From Magnetovibrio sp. (GTDB lineage: Bacteria > Pseudomonadota > Alphaproteobacteria > Rhodospirillales > Magnetovibrionaceae), in contig JAESSB010000008.1 of the NCBI GenBank assembly GCA_016764335.1, forward strand, positions 9,950 through 15,598: a stretch of 5,649 bases of DNA, in the 5' to 3' direction. Every line of letters begins with the position of its first letter. Within the stretch, counting starts at the first letter, position 1. Positions 1 through 5,649 of this stretch are shown here, in pieces. The translations under genes and the position numbers were made by a program. A model generated the notes under the pieces. It had not been told where the DNA came from. It saw only the letters and a program-made list of their open reading frames with translations, and searched no databases.

Positions 1-52
1 TGGTTTTATTTACGACATTTGCGGCGCGGGCTCAAGCCTCTTGAATTTAGGG

Positions 53-511
53 CTATTGAATCTTTAATTTTGCCAACACGCGTTTGCGCGCATCGCCACT
101 TTCGCGATCAGAGACATGCAGCAACCCGGTGAGACGGCGAACCAAATTGGATTCGTAATCGTGAAGTTCACCATCGGCATAGACGACTTCCCACAACATT
201 TCGATCATGCTAACGCGATCTTCATGGGCAAACCCATTTTTAACGGTGCGGGTCAGGGTAAAAAGTTCGTTTGCATTGGCGACGGTTTGTTCGGCATCGC
301 TAATCAATTGTGTCACCTCTACATCCGCAAGCGTGAATTTATTTTTCAGCAAGGCCGTAATGGTGACGCGTTCATCGTCATCAAATTGTCCATCCATAAC
401 GGCGGCTTCGACCAACAGTGCCGCTGCCGCAAGATTGAGATCGGCTTGTGGCTGTGCAGCCGAAGGATCGGCGGCTTTTATGGAAAGAATTTTTTTGAGC
501 CGTTTTAACAT
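53..511 (-). CDS. TerB-family (tellurite-resistance-like) acidic helical protein
   Basis: Encodes 152 residues, the usual length for a stand-alone TerB-like protein. After a basic N-terminus (MLKRLKKIL) and an Ala-rich linker, two related acidic helical segments are visible: EAAVMDGQFDDDERVTI (residues 35-51) and EVVYADGELHDYESNLV (108-124). This paired D-G-x-x-D/E pattern is typical of the TerB fold, in which acidic side chains can bind metal ions. There is no signal peptide or membrane segment, so it should be cytoplasmic. The ATG start is supported by AGGA 8 nt upstream. It is the last visible gene of the helicase-S4 operon, 38 bp after the S4 gene. Despite the family name, no other ter genes are present, so tellurite resistance should not be inferred. 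The fold assignment is fairly secure; the biological role is unknown. Confidence 0.82.
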   Translation of the reverse strand: MLKRLKKILSIKAADPSAAQPQADLNLAAAALLVEAAVMDGQFDDDERVTITALLKNKFTLADVEVTQLISDAEQTVANANELFTLTRTVKNGFAHEDRVSMIEMLWEVVYADGELHDYESNLVRRLTGLLHVSDRESGDARKRVLAKLKIQ

Positions 512-549
512 AGATGCATTCCTCGCTGACTGTTTAATGAGTAAGTAAC

Positions 550-930
550 TTAGTCGGTGTCCTTCAAGCGATCAAGGGCGCGTCGTTCGGCCTTGGTGGG
601 GCGGCCTTGTCCTGGGGCGCGCAGAGCTGGTGGTGCCGAGAGGGATTTTGATCGAACCACGGGCAAAGGGCTTAAGTCTTCATAAAGTGCCCGCGCTTGC
701 GGGGCGGGGCCGCGCCGATGGCCGATGCCTAAAATCTTTACAATTTTAACCGTATCGGCCTTGGTAAACGTTAGAATATCATGGATCTTGACTAAAATAT
801 GCGCCTTGGCGATGGGTTCACCGTTAACGAGAACCCGCGCCGATTGACAAAATTTTGAGGCCAAGGTGCGGCTTTTGAAAAACCGCGCATGGAACAGCCA
901 TTTATCAATCCGCAGCGTAGAATTCGTCAT
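550..930 (-). CDS. RNA-binding S4 domain protein (HslR/Hsp15-like)
   Basis: A 126-residue protein with an N-terminal S4 RNA-binding domain (about residues 6-55). The diagnostic opening RIDKWLFHARFFKSRTLA is followed by RVLVNGEPIAKAHILVKIHDIL, the helix-turn plus beta-loop surface that contacts structured RNA. The C-terminal half is low-complexity and basic, ending in GRPTKAERRALDRLK (109-123), a tail seen in small S4 proteins of the Hsp15 type. Hsp15 of E. coli binds 50S subunits carrying stalled nascent chains; whether this protein does the same is inference. Its ATG overlaps the helicase stop codon in ATGA (927-930), and I see no clear Shine-Dalgarno sequence of its own, so translation is probably coupled to the helicase. 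It is cytoplasmic, with no transmembrane segment. The domain call is strong; the exact function is open. Confidence 0.92.
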   Translation of the reverse strand: MTNSTLRIDKWLFHARFFKSRTLASKFCQSARVLVNGEPIAKAHILVKIHDILTFTKADTVKIVKILGIGHRRGPAPQARALYEDLSPLPVVRSKSLSAPPALRAPGQGRPTKAERRALDRLKDTD

Positions 931-3458
931 TTTTTAAGTTTAAGGCCCTGTAAGATAGCGAATGGGCTGTCGGGATCAATTTTGACCGGACGGACAGCAG
1001 CGGGTTTAGGGGCAGATTTTTTCTGTGCTGCGGGCTTGGGATTTTTATGTCCACGCCGCTTGGGAGACCACTTACCCTCTTCTTTGGCGGGGACAAAACC
1101 CAGGCTTTGTAAAATGGGCGGCAGTTCATCGACGCGACAGCCTGCCAAGGCCAAGAAGTCTTCGTTGGCGATAAACGAGCCTTTGGCTTCTTCGATGCGT
1201 TTCCACGCCAATTCTGACATGCGTTCCAACATGTCGGCGCGAACATAAAGGTTTCCGGCCTGGCGAAAACCAGCGGCGCGTAACCAGCCCTCAGGTTCGT
1301 GCTTTTCACGTTTGAAAGACACTCGACCCGCAGGCGGAGGGGCCAACGGTTCAACGTTATCATGCACGGCCCATAACAACACCGACAATTGGACCGCCGC
1401 CGGACGTAACAAGGCAGGGATATAAATGAGCTGGCGACCGATGCGTACGCCCAGTTTGCGGAGCGATTGGCGGTCTTCACGTTCAAGACTTTTGATTTCG
1501 GCATCGGCTTCATGGCGGGGTAACGCGCCCAGGCTTTCGCTCAGTTGAAAAACCAATCCACGAACGGCGCCGTTTAAAGAGGGGAGTGTCGCGACCAATA
1601 ACAAACCTAAGCGTTCAACCACCATATTTTTGAGCCACAGGTTCAAGCGGGCTTCAATGAAGTCCTTTTGATCGGCGTCCAACAGGTCGCTGGCCATGAC
1701 CTTAATGGTTGGCGCCAAAAGCTTTGGCCCACGTGTAATGGTCGCAATCGGTTCGGCGCGCCAAGATACCTTGCCATCGGCGCTAAAGCTAAAGGCGTCA
1801 TCGGATTCGGCTTGCAACAGCGTGATGCGTTCAACAATTTTGCTGCGCAACGCTTTGCGGGCTGCCGAATCCAAGACTTTGGCCGCCAAGGGCGTTTCAC
1901 TTTCGGTTGCGATAAAGCGAAACCCGTTGAGCTTGCCTAAATGATGGCCTTCGACTTCTAGGCCACCATCGTCATGTAGGGCGGTGGCGAGCATGTCGCC
2001 TGCTTCGAGCGTTTTCACCAATTGACTGGTCCTTTTATCTACAAACCGTTGCGTGAGCTTATTATGTAAGGCAGTACTGAGTTGATCTTCTGCCGCGCGG
2101 GTGCGGTTTTGCCACCCCGTCGCGTCATCAAGCCATGAAGATTGATGTGTAACATACGTCCAAGTGCGCACAGAGGCAATGCGTGCCATTAAAACATCGA
2201 TATCACCATCCAACCGTTCAACCCGTTTTACGCGTTCGTCAAGCCAGTCAGAGGGTATACGACCGGTGTTGGTCATCAAGTGATTGTATATACGGCCCAA
2301 CAATTGTGGATGGTCATCGGTATATGTCTTGCGAAAATCGGGAATGCGCGCCACGTCCCATAACAAGCGCACCGCACTTGGGGTGCAGGCCAAACGTACG
2401 ATGGCTTCATCTTTGGTCATGTGTTCCAACGCCTGTTCATCGGCCGCTTCACGGACTCTGTGCAGAGCCCCGTGTTGGGGACGTTCGGCCAAGCTGTCTT
2501 TAAGCTGTTTTAGGCTGACAAATTGCAAATTCGTGTTGCGCCAAAAAATTTTGGCGAGGGGCTTAAAGTTATGGTTTTGAATCTGTTCGACCACGTTGTA
2601 TGGCAAACCCGTGACGTCGGCGGTGGTGCCAAAGGTACCGTCGTTTAGGTGTCGTCCGGCGCGCCCGGCGATCTGGGCCAATTCGGCGGGACTTAAATCG
2701 CGCATCGTACGCCCATCAAATTTACGTGTGGCGGCAAGTGCGACATGATTCACATCCATGTTCAGGCCCATGCCGACAGCATCGGTGGCGACTAAATAAT
2801 CGACCTCACCAGATTGAAACATATCGACCTGGGCATTGCGCGTCCGGGGACTAAGCGCCCCCATGACAATGGAGGCGCCGCCAGATTGTCTGCGGATCAA
2901 TTCGGCGATGGAATAGACATCGTTGGCCGAAAAGGCGACGATACAGGTGCGCGGTTTAAGGCGGCTGAGCTTCTTATAACCGCTAAAGCTCAACGCCGAT
3001 AGACGGGGTTTTGAGACGAATTTAACACCTTTGACCAAGGCATTTATCAGGGGCCGCATGGTATCGGCACCCAAAAACATGGTTTCTCGCGCGCCACGAT
3101 AATGGAGCAAGCGATCGGTAAAAATATGTCCGCGGTCAGGGTCAGCACACAATTGAATTTCATCGATGGCGGCAAAGTCAAAATTTTGATGAGCAGGCAT
3201 GCTTTCGACGGTGGTGAGAAAGTATCGCGCATTCTGGGGGATGATTTTTTCTTCGCCGGTGACCAATGCCACCGCCCCGGGGCCCTTGATCTTGACCGCC
3301 CGATCATAATTTTCCCGCGCCAACAGACGCAATGGAAAACCGATAACGCCTGACGCATGGCTCAACATGCTTTCCATTGCCAAGTGGGTTTTCCCGGTAT
3401 TGGTTGGCCCCAATACAGCTTGAATTAAGGTGCGGTCACGCAACGTATTGATCTGCAT
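927..3458 (-). CDS. SUV3-like superfamily 2 DExH RNA helicase
   Basis: An ATP-dependent RNA helicase of the SUV3 type, the family that in mitochondria unwinds RNA for the degradosome. From the chosen start (843 residues) the motifs run in order: Walker A GPTNTGKT (17-24), motif II DEIQ (99-102), motif III FLGADTMRP (about 128-136), a SAND-type motif (177-180), motif V ATDAVGMGLNMD (224-235) and motif VI QIAGRAGR (262-269), with both catalytic arginines present. The long C-terminal region is less conserved. It ends in a Lys/Pro-rich tail (796-843) closing with DPDSPFAILQGLKLKK, suited to RNA or protein contact. The ATG at 3458 puts Walker A about 16 residues in, as I expect for bacterial relatives, but it has no good Shine-Dalgarno sequence. 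In-frame GTG at 3503 (GAGG 8 nt upstream) and TTG at 3515 would add 15 or 19 residues. It heads an operon with the S4 and TerB genes. Catalytically intact. Confidence 0.93.
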   Translation of the reverse strand: MQINTLRDRTLIQAVLGPTNTGKTHLAMESMLSHASGVIGFPLRLLARENYDRAVKIKGPGAVALVTGEEKIIPQNARYFLTTVESMPAHQNFDFAAIDEIQLCADPDRGHIFTDRLLHYRGARETMFLGADTMRPLINALVKGVKFVSKPRLSALSFSGYKKLSRLKPRTCIVAFSANDVYSIAELIRRQSGGASIVMGALSPRTRNAQVDMFQSGEVDYLVATDAVGMGLNMDVNHVALAATRKFDGRTMRDLSPAELAQIAGRAGRHLNDGTFGTTADVTGLPYNVVEQIQNHNFKPLAKIFWRNTNLQFVSLKQLKDSLAERPQHGALHRVREAADEQALEHMTKDEAIVRLACTPSAVRLLWDVARIPDFRKTYTDDHPQLLGRIYNHLMTNTGRIPSDWLDERVKRVERLDGDIDVLMARIASVRTWTYVTHQSSWLDDATGWQNRTRAAEDQLSTALHNKLTQRFVDKRTSQLVKTLEAGDMLATALHDDGGLEVEGHHLGKLNGFRFIATESETPLAAKVLDSAARKALRSKIVERITLLQAESDDAFSFSADGKVSWRAEPIATITRGPKLLAPTIKVMASDLLDADQKDFIEARLNLWLKNMVVERLGLLLVATLPSLNGAVRGLVFQLSESLGALPRHEADAEIKSLEREDRQSLRKLGVRIGRQLIYIPALLRPAAVQLSVLLWAVHDNVEPLAPPPAGRVSFKREKHEPEGWLRAAGFRQAGNLYVRADMLERMSELAWKRIEEAKGSFIANEDFLALAGCRVDELPPILQSLGFVPAKEEGKWSPKRRGHKNPKPAAQKKSAPKPAAVRPVKIDPDSPFAILQGLKLKK

Positions 3459-3614
3459 AAGCACGGTTTTAAACGGTTTGTGATGTCGAGGCCAGTAAAA
3501 CACAGCGAACCTCAAGCTTTTGCCTTGAGCGGCCTTGTTTAAGCCGTTATTTCAGCGTATCCACAATGTGATCGTGAAAGCGGGTCTCGTTCGTTCACTC
3601 AAAACAAAGGAAAA
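3459..3614. promoter_or_regulatory. Divergent intergenic promoter region (helicase operon / senC)
   Basis: The helicase operon and senC are transcribed away from each other, so both promoters should lie here or just inside the helicase 5' end. On the plus strand TTGTTT (3535-3540) and TATCCA (3558-3563) are separated by 17 bp and form a weak sigma70-like candidate for senC. On the minus strand TTGTGG and CTTAAA, also 17 bp apart over roughly the same bases, are a comparable weak candidate for the helicase. An imperfect dyad, CGGCCTT-gttt-AAGCCG (about 3529-3545), overlaps both and could be an operator. These boxes are low-scoring matches by eye; only the need for a promoter region is secure. 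Confidence 0.4.
3607..3611 (+). promoter_or_regulatory. Ribosome binding site of senC
   Basis: AAGGA lies just upstream of two consecutive ATG codons. It is 3 nt from the first (3615) and 6 nt from the second (3618). The second spacing is closer to optimal, so the mature start may be the second Met. The protein differs by one residue only. Confidence 0.6.
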
Positions 3615-4250
3615 ATGATGACGCTGCCATTGGCTCCATTAAGGATGTTTTGCACTCTGCTGGCGCTGGTGCTGACCATAGTTTCGGTGTCGCCAATATC
3701 CCTTTCTGCCGCCGAAATATCCCCGCCTGATCAGGCTAAATTAAACAAGTATGGCCAGCACGGCGGGCCGTTTTCGCTGATCGACCAGACCGGCAAGGCC
3801 GTTCGCGATAGCGATTTTAAGGGTAAATATATGTTGGTCTTTTTCGGGTATACATTTTGCCCTGATATATGCCCGACGGCCATGCAAACGGTTAGCGACA
3901 GCTTGGATTTGCTGGGTGACGTTGGTCAAGACATTCAGCCGATCTTCATCACCTTAGATCCAGAACGCGATACGTCAAAGGTCCTTGCCGATTTTACCAG
4001 CAATTTCAGCCCCCGTATTATTGCCCTTACCGGGGATCGACAGGCGATCAATGCCCTTGCCAAAGACTATGGCGTGAAATTTGAAAGGGATGAGACCGCC
4101 GTTCAAAGTGGCGATCCCTACTATCTGATCAATCATTCCGTGGCGACATATGTGATGAACCGGGAAGGTCGCTTCTTGGTCTTTTTTCCAGCGGGTGTCA
4201 GCGCACAAGACATGGCGCGAAATCTGCGAAAAATTGTCAAAAATTACTGA
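3615..4250 (+). CDS. senC: SCO1/SenC family copper chaperone for cytochrome c oxidase
   Basis: A 211-residue protein of the Sco1/SenC/PrrC family, which delivers copper to, or reduces the cysteines of, the CuA site of cytochrome c oxidase on the periplasmic side of the inner membrane. A hydrophobic N-terminus (about residues 9-30) ends in a plausible signal-peptidase site, SAA|E at 33/34; it could instead remain as a membrane anchor, as in many Sco proteins. The thioredoxin fold follows: GGPFSLIDQTGK (50-61), the copper motif YTFCPDICP with Cys82 and Cys86, FITLDPERDT (111-120), and the distal ligand His174 in YYLINHSV. All three copper ligands are present, so it should be functional. It stands alone: no cox genes are in the window, and the flanking genes point in the opposite direction. 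A role in redox sensing, as for Rhodobacter PrrC, is an alternative that sequence cannot exclude. Confidence 0.94.
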   Translation: MMTLPLAPLRMFCTLLALVLTIVSVSPISLSAAEISPPDQAKLNKYGQHGGPFSLIDQTGKAVRDSDFKGKYMLVFFGYTFCPDICPTAMQTVSDSLDLLGDVGQDIQPIFITLDPERDTSKVLADFTSNFSPRIIALTGDRQAINALAKDYGVKFERDETAVQSGDPYYLINHSVATYVMNREGRFLVFFPAGVSAQDMARNLRKIVKNY

Positions 4251-4262
4251 TGGTCGCGATGG

Positions 4263-4538
4263 TTATGAACCTAGGTCGTCGTGACACTTTAACGATCTCA
4301 TTAAAACAGCAATTACGGCGATTTTAACAAACCCCCTAAAATTGACAAGCCGTTTGCCATAACGCGAAGCAACATGGCGGAAATGCTTAAGTTTATTGAA
4401 AAATCGCTCAACGGGATTACGGTTTTTGTAGAGTGTTCTACCGTCGTTTTCCTGTTCTTTGCGGTTCTGCCTTGGCAAAAAACAAGATTGCCCTAACCAT
4501 CTCTGGGGGGAGGATGGATTTTGGGGCTTAAGGTTTCT
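4263..4538 (-). pseudogene. IS5-family transposase, C-terminal remnant
   Basis: The minus-strand frame is open from just after a TAG at 4539-4541 down to a TAA at 4263. It contains LPRQNRKEQ, then LYKNRNPVERFFNKLKHFRHV and ASRYGKRLVNF (recognisable part about 4300-4480). This is the C-terminal signature of IS5-type (IS427-like) DDE transposases, where the Glu of N-x-VERFFN is the last catalytic acid and is followed by K-L-K-x-F-R-x-x-A-T-R-Y-D-K. Only this last quarter remains; the two Asp-containing blocks and any start codon with a ribosome site are absent, so it is a dead fragment. The stretch upstream of LPRQ is not recognisable and may be unrelated sequence joined by deletion. The remnant reaches to within 13 bp of the senC stop. 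No flanking inverted repeat was found at its left end. The family match is from memory of the motif. Confidence 0.72.
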
Positions 4539-4580
4539 CTAGGCCGCCGTAGAGCCTGGGCAGGTGCGCCCCTTTTTTTT
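4523..4580 (+). terminator. Structured GC-rich segment ending in T8, candidate rho-independent terminator or sRNA 3' end
   Basis: On the plus strand GGGC (4558-4561) can pair with GCCC (4568-4571) around a 6-nt loop, followed directly by C and eight T (4573-4580), the layout of an intrinsic terminator. An alternative longer fold pairs GGGGC (4523-4527) with GCCCC (4568-4572) and encloses a second hairpin, AGG-ttt-CTCTA (4531-4541) with TAGAGCCT (4550-4557). It lies about 270 bp beyond senC, far for its terminator, so it may end a separate short transcript or a long senC 3' UTR. The short 4-bp hairpin is weak alone. No known RNA family was recognised. Confidence 0.4.
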
Positions 4581-4670
4581 GTCGCGTTCCGACAGCGTGT
4601 TGCTGAGCTTGAATGATCGGACTATCATCCCTAAAAGGTCGTCGATAATATTTTGATTGACCGGCCTGTC

Positions 4671-4701
4671 TGCACTTTACACAGTTAGGCTGACACCCTC
4701 C
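4671..4701 (-). mobile_element. Possible terminal inverted repeat of an IS256-type element (remnant)
   Basis: Read on the minus strand, this segment begins GGAGGGTGTCAGCC and continues through AACTGTGTAAAGTGC. The gxGTGTCA...ACTGTGTAAA pattern resembles the terminal inverted repeats of IS256-family insertion sequences as I remember them. The outer tip lies 3 bp from the pap stop codon, a typical insertion point just past a gene. No IS256-like transposase is readable in the adjoining 4581-4670, and no second copy of the repeat occurs in the window, so only one end would survive. It could instead be the far end of the IS5-like element whose transposase tail lies at 4263-4480, with the middle deleted. 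Confidence 0.35.
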
Positions 4702-4704
4702 AAT

Positions 4705-5649
4705 TTATAGCTCTTTTTCTAGGCGGTCACAGATCGTTTTCATCACCTTGATACGCGCAAAATATTTGTCGTTGGCTTCAACCAAGGTCCACGGGGCAAT
4801 TTCAGTTGAGGTGCGTTCTACCATATTACAGACCGCGTGGCTGTATTCGTCCCATTTTCCCCTGTTGCGCCAATCTTCATCGGTGAGCTTAAATCGTTTG
4901 TAGCCAGTGGCTTCACGGGCGTTAAAGCGTTTAAGCTGTTCATCATCCGAAATAGACAGCCAAAATTTAAAAACGATGGTGCCGTGGCGGGTCATTTCTT
5001 CTTCAAAATCGTTGATTTCATTGTAAGCGCGCAACCAATCAGCTTGTGTGCAGTAGCCTTCTACGCGCTCCACCAGAACGCGGCCATACCACGATCGGTC
5101 AAAAATGGTGGCGTGGGAAATACGCGGTAATTTACGCCAAAACCGCCACAAGTAAGGCTGAACTTTTTCTTCATCCGTGGGGGCGGCGATGGGGATGATG
5201 GTGTAGCTTCTGGAATCCATGGCCGCCGTAACGCGTCGAATGGCGCCGCCTTTACCCGCCGCGTCGTTGCCTTCAAAAACCATCACGATTGAGCGGGTCT
5301 TGAATTTTTTCGAGCGCATCAATTTGCTCAATCGGCCTTGGTATTTAGCCAGTTTCTTTTTGTATGATGCTTTTTTACAGGTCTGGGTCAGGTCCAAAGA
5401 CGCGAGGATATTCTTGTCGTCTAGGTTTTCTAAGGCTTCAACCGGGACAGCTAAAGGAGGTGTGGGGACGGGCTCTTTAAGGCGTCCTTGGATGGCTTTT
5501 AAAAGTGTACGCCCAACGGTTAGGTTGCGATATTTTGCATCTGAAGCTTCGACTACGATCCACGGTGCGTGGGCTGTTGAAGTGCGCCGTAAAACGTGGG
5601 CCGCCACGGGGATTAATTTGTCAAATTTTTCGACACCTTTCCAATCGTC
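4705..5649 (-). CDS. pap: Polyphosphate:AMP phosphotransferase (two-domain PPK2), 3' part
   Basis: Transfers phosphate from polyphosphate to AMP, giving ADP; a cytoplasmic enzyme of the PPK2 family, class II. The gene runs off the right edge and 314 residues are visible, where full-length two-domain enzymes are about 500. The visible start (DDWKGVEKFDKLIPV) is the end of the first PPK2 domain, followed by RTSTAHAPWIVVEASDAKYR. After a Pro-rich linker comes a complete second domain: Walker A in FEGNDAAGKGGAIRR (visible residues 126-140), IFDRSWYGRVLVERVEG (182-198) carrying the Walker B Asp and lid, and a closing repeat RTSTEIAPWTLVEANDKY (279-296). All catalytic motifs of the second domain are intact. 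A GTG at 5605-5607 is in frame but is not the real start, because homologous sequence continues upstream of it. The stop is TAA, with a possible IS end just beyond and no obvious terminator. Confidence 0.93.
   Translation of the reverse strand, partial: DDWKGVEKFDKLIPVAAHVLRRTSTAHAPWIVVEASDAKYRNLTVGRTLLKAIQGRLKEPVPTPPLAVPVEALENLDDKNILASLDLTQTCKKASYKKKLAKYQGRLSKLMRSKKFKTRSIVMVFEGNDAAGKGGAIRRVTAAMDSRSYTIIPIAAPTDEEKVQPYLWRFWRKLPRISHATIFDRSWYGRVLVERVEGYCTQADWLRAYNEINDFEEEMTRHGTIVFKFWLSISDDEQLKRFNAREATGYKRFKLTDEDWRNRGKWDEYSHAVCNMVERTSTEIAPWTLVEANDKYFARIKVMKTICDRLEKEL

Larger units (their letters stand above)
4251..4704. other. Convergent intergenic gap of 454 bp without an intact gene
   Basis: The gap lies between the stop codons of senC (plus) and pap (minus). 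It is unusually long for the tightly packed surroundings and is explained in part by the IS5-type transposase tail, the structured T8-ended segment and the IS256-like end. The part from 4581 to 4670 contains no recognisable gene. A 29-codon minus-strand frame starting at 4634 (MIVRSFKLSNTLSERDK...) has no visible homology and I do not call it. Confidence 0.6.

Noticed and set aside
28..38. GGCT-ca-AGCC inverted repeat downstream of the TerB gene
   Set aside because: Only 4 bp of stem with no T run downstream on the minus strand; not a credible terminator.
116..508. Plus-strand open frame of 130 codons opposite the TerB gene
   Set aside because: It is antisense to a gene with clear family motifs, has Cys/Phe/Ile-rich composition with no recognisable domain, and lacks a ribosome site; a shadow frame.
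905..1513. Minus-strand frame of 202 codons inside the 3' end of the helicase gene
   Set aside because: It is out of frame with the helicase, which is intact through this stretch, and its translation is compositionally random; not a frameshifted domain.
2183..2580. Plus-strand frames of about 100 codons antisense to the helicase
   Set aside because: Cys/Arg/His-rich translations without motif, opposite a conserved helicase region; shadows.
53..3458. Helicase plus TerB as a new antiphage system
   Set aside because: The helicase is a housekeeping SUV3-type enzyme coupled to an S4 protein; no nuclease, toxin or sensor component is present, so a defence reading is unsupported.
4269..4276. Perfect palindrome ACCTAGGT, including CTAG, near the end of the transposase remnant
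   Set aside because: It was considered as an IS5-type CTAG-like target duplication, but the only other CTAG in the gap (4539-4542) is not flanked by matching inverted ends.
4428..4441. Perfect small hairpin GTAGA-gtgt-TCTAC
   Set aside because: It lies inside the transposase remnant and has no T run after it on either strand, so it is neither a terminator nor a supported operator.
4490..4580. Possible 6S, 4.5S (SRP) or tmRNA gene in the structured gap
   Set aside because: No conserved SRP loop, no tRNA-like or tag-coding region, and no 6S-type long bubble duplex could be recognised.

Overview
The window looks like a chromosomal segment from an alphaproteobacterium of moderate GC content, possibly Rhodospirillales-like. 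The main evidence is a SUV3-type DExH RNA helicase translationally coupled to a small S4-domain RNA-binding protein, a pairing I know from alphaproteobacteria. A Sco/SenC copper chaperone also implies an aerobic, cytochrome-oxidase-bearing respiratory chain. The genus cannot be named from the sequence alone.

Layout. Positions 53-3458 (minus strand) form a compact operon: SUV3-like helicase, S4 RNA-binding protein (stop and start overlap in ATGA) and a TerB-like acidic helical protein 38 bp further on. Positions 3459-3614 are a divergent intergenic region that must hold the promoters of the helicase operon (minus) and of senC (plus). Positions 3615-4250 (plus) encode an exported Sco1/SenC-family thioredoxin-fold protein with the CxxxC and distal His copper ligands. 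Positions 4251-4704 are a 454-bp gap between convergent genes with no intact gene. It holds the C-terminal remnant of an IS5-type transposase, a structured GC-rich segment ending in T8 on the plus strand, and a sequence resembling an IS256-type terminal inverted repeat that stops 3 bp short of the next gene. Positions 4705-5649 (minus) hold the 3' part of a two-domain PPK2 gene, a polyphosphate:AMP phosphotransferase, which runs off the right edge.

How the genes relate. The helicase and S4 protein plausibly act together on structured RNA, as in RNA decay or ribosome remodelling; the TerB protein is a passenger or accessory of unknown role. senC serves cytochrome c oxidase copper-site assembly, and pap links polyphosphate to adenylate energy balance. 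These two look functionally independent of the helicase operon. No new defence system, CRISPR array, tRNA or rRNA was found. The most worthwhile items for follow-up are the helicase-S4-TerB operon and the contents of the 4251-4704 gap.
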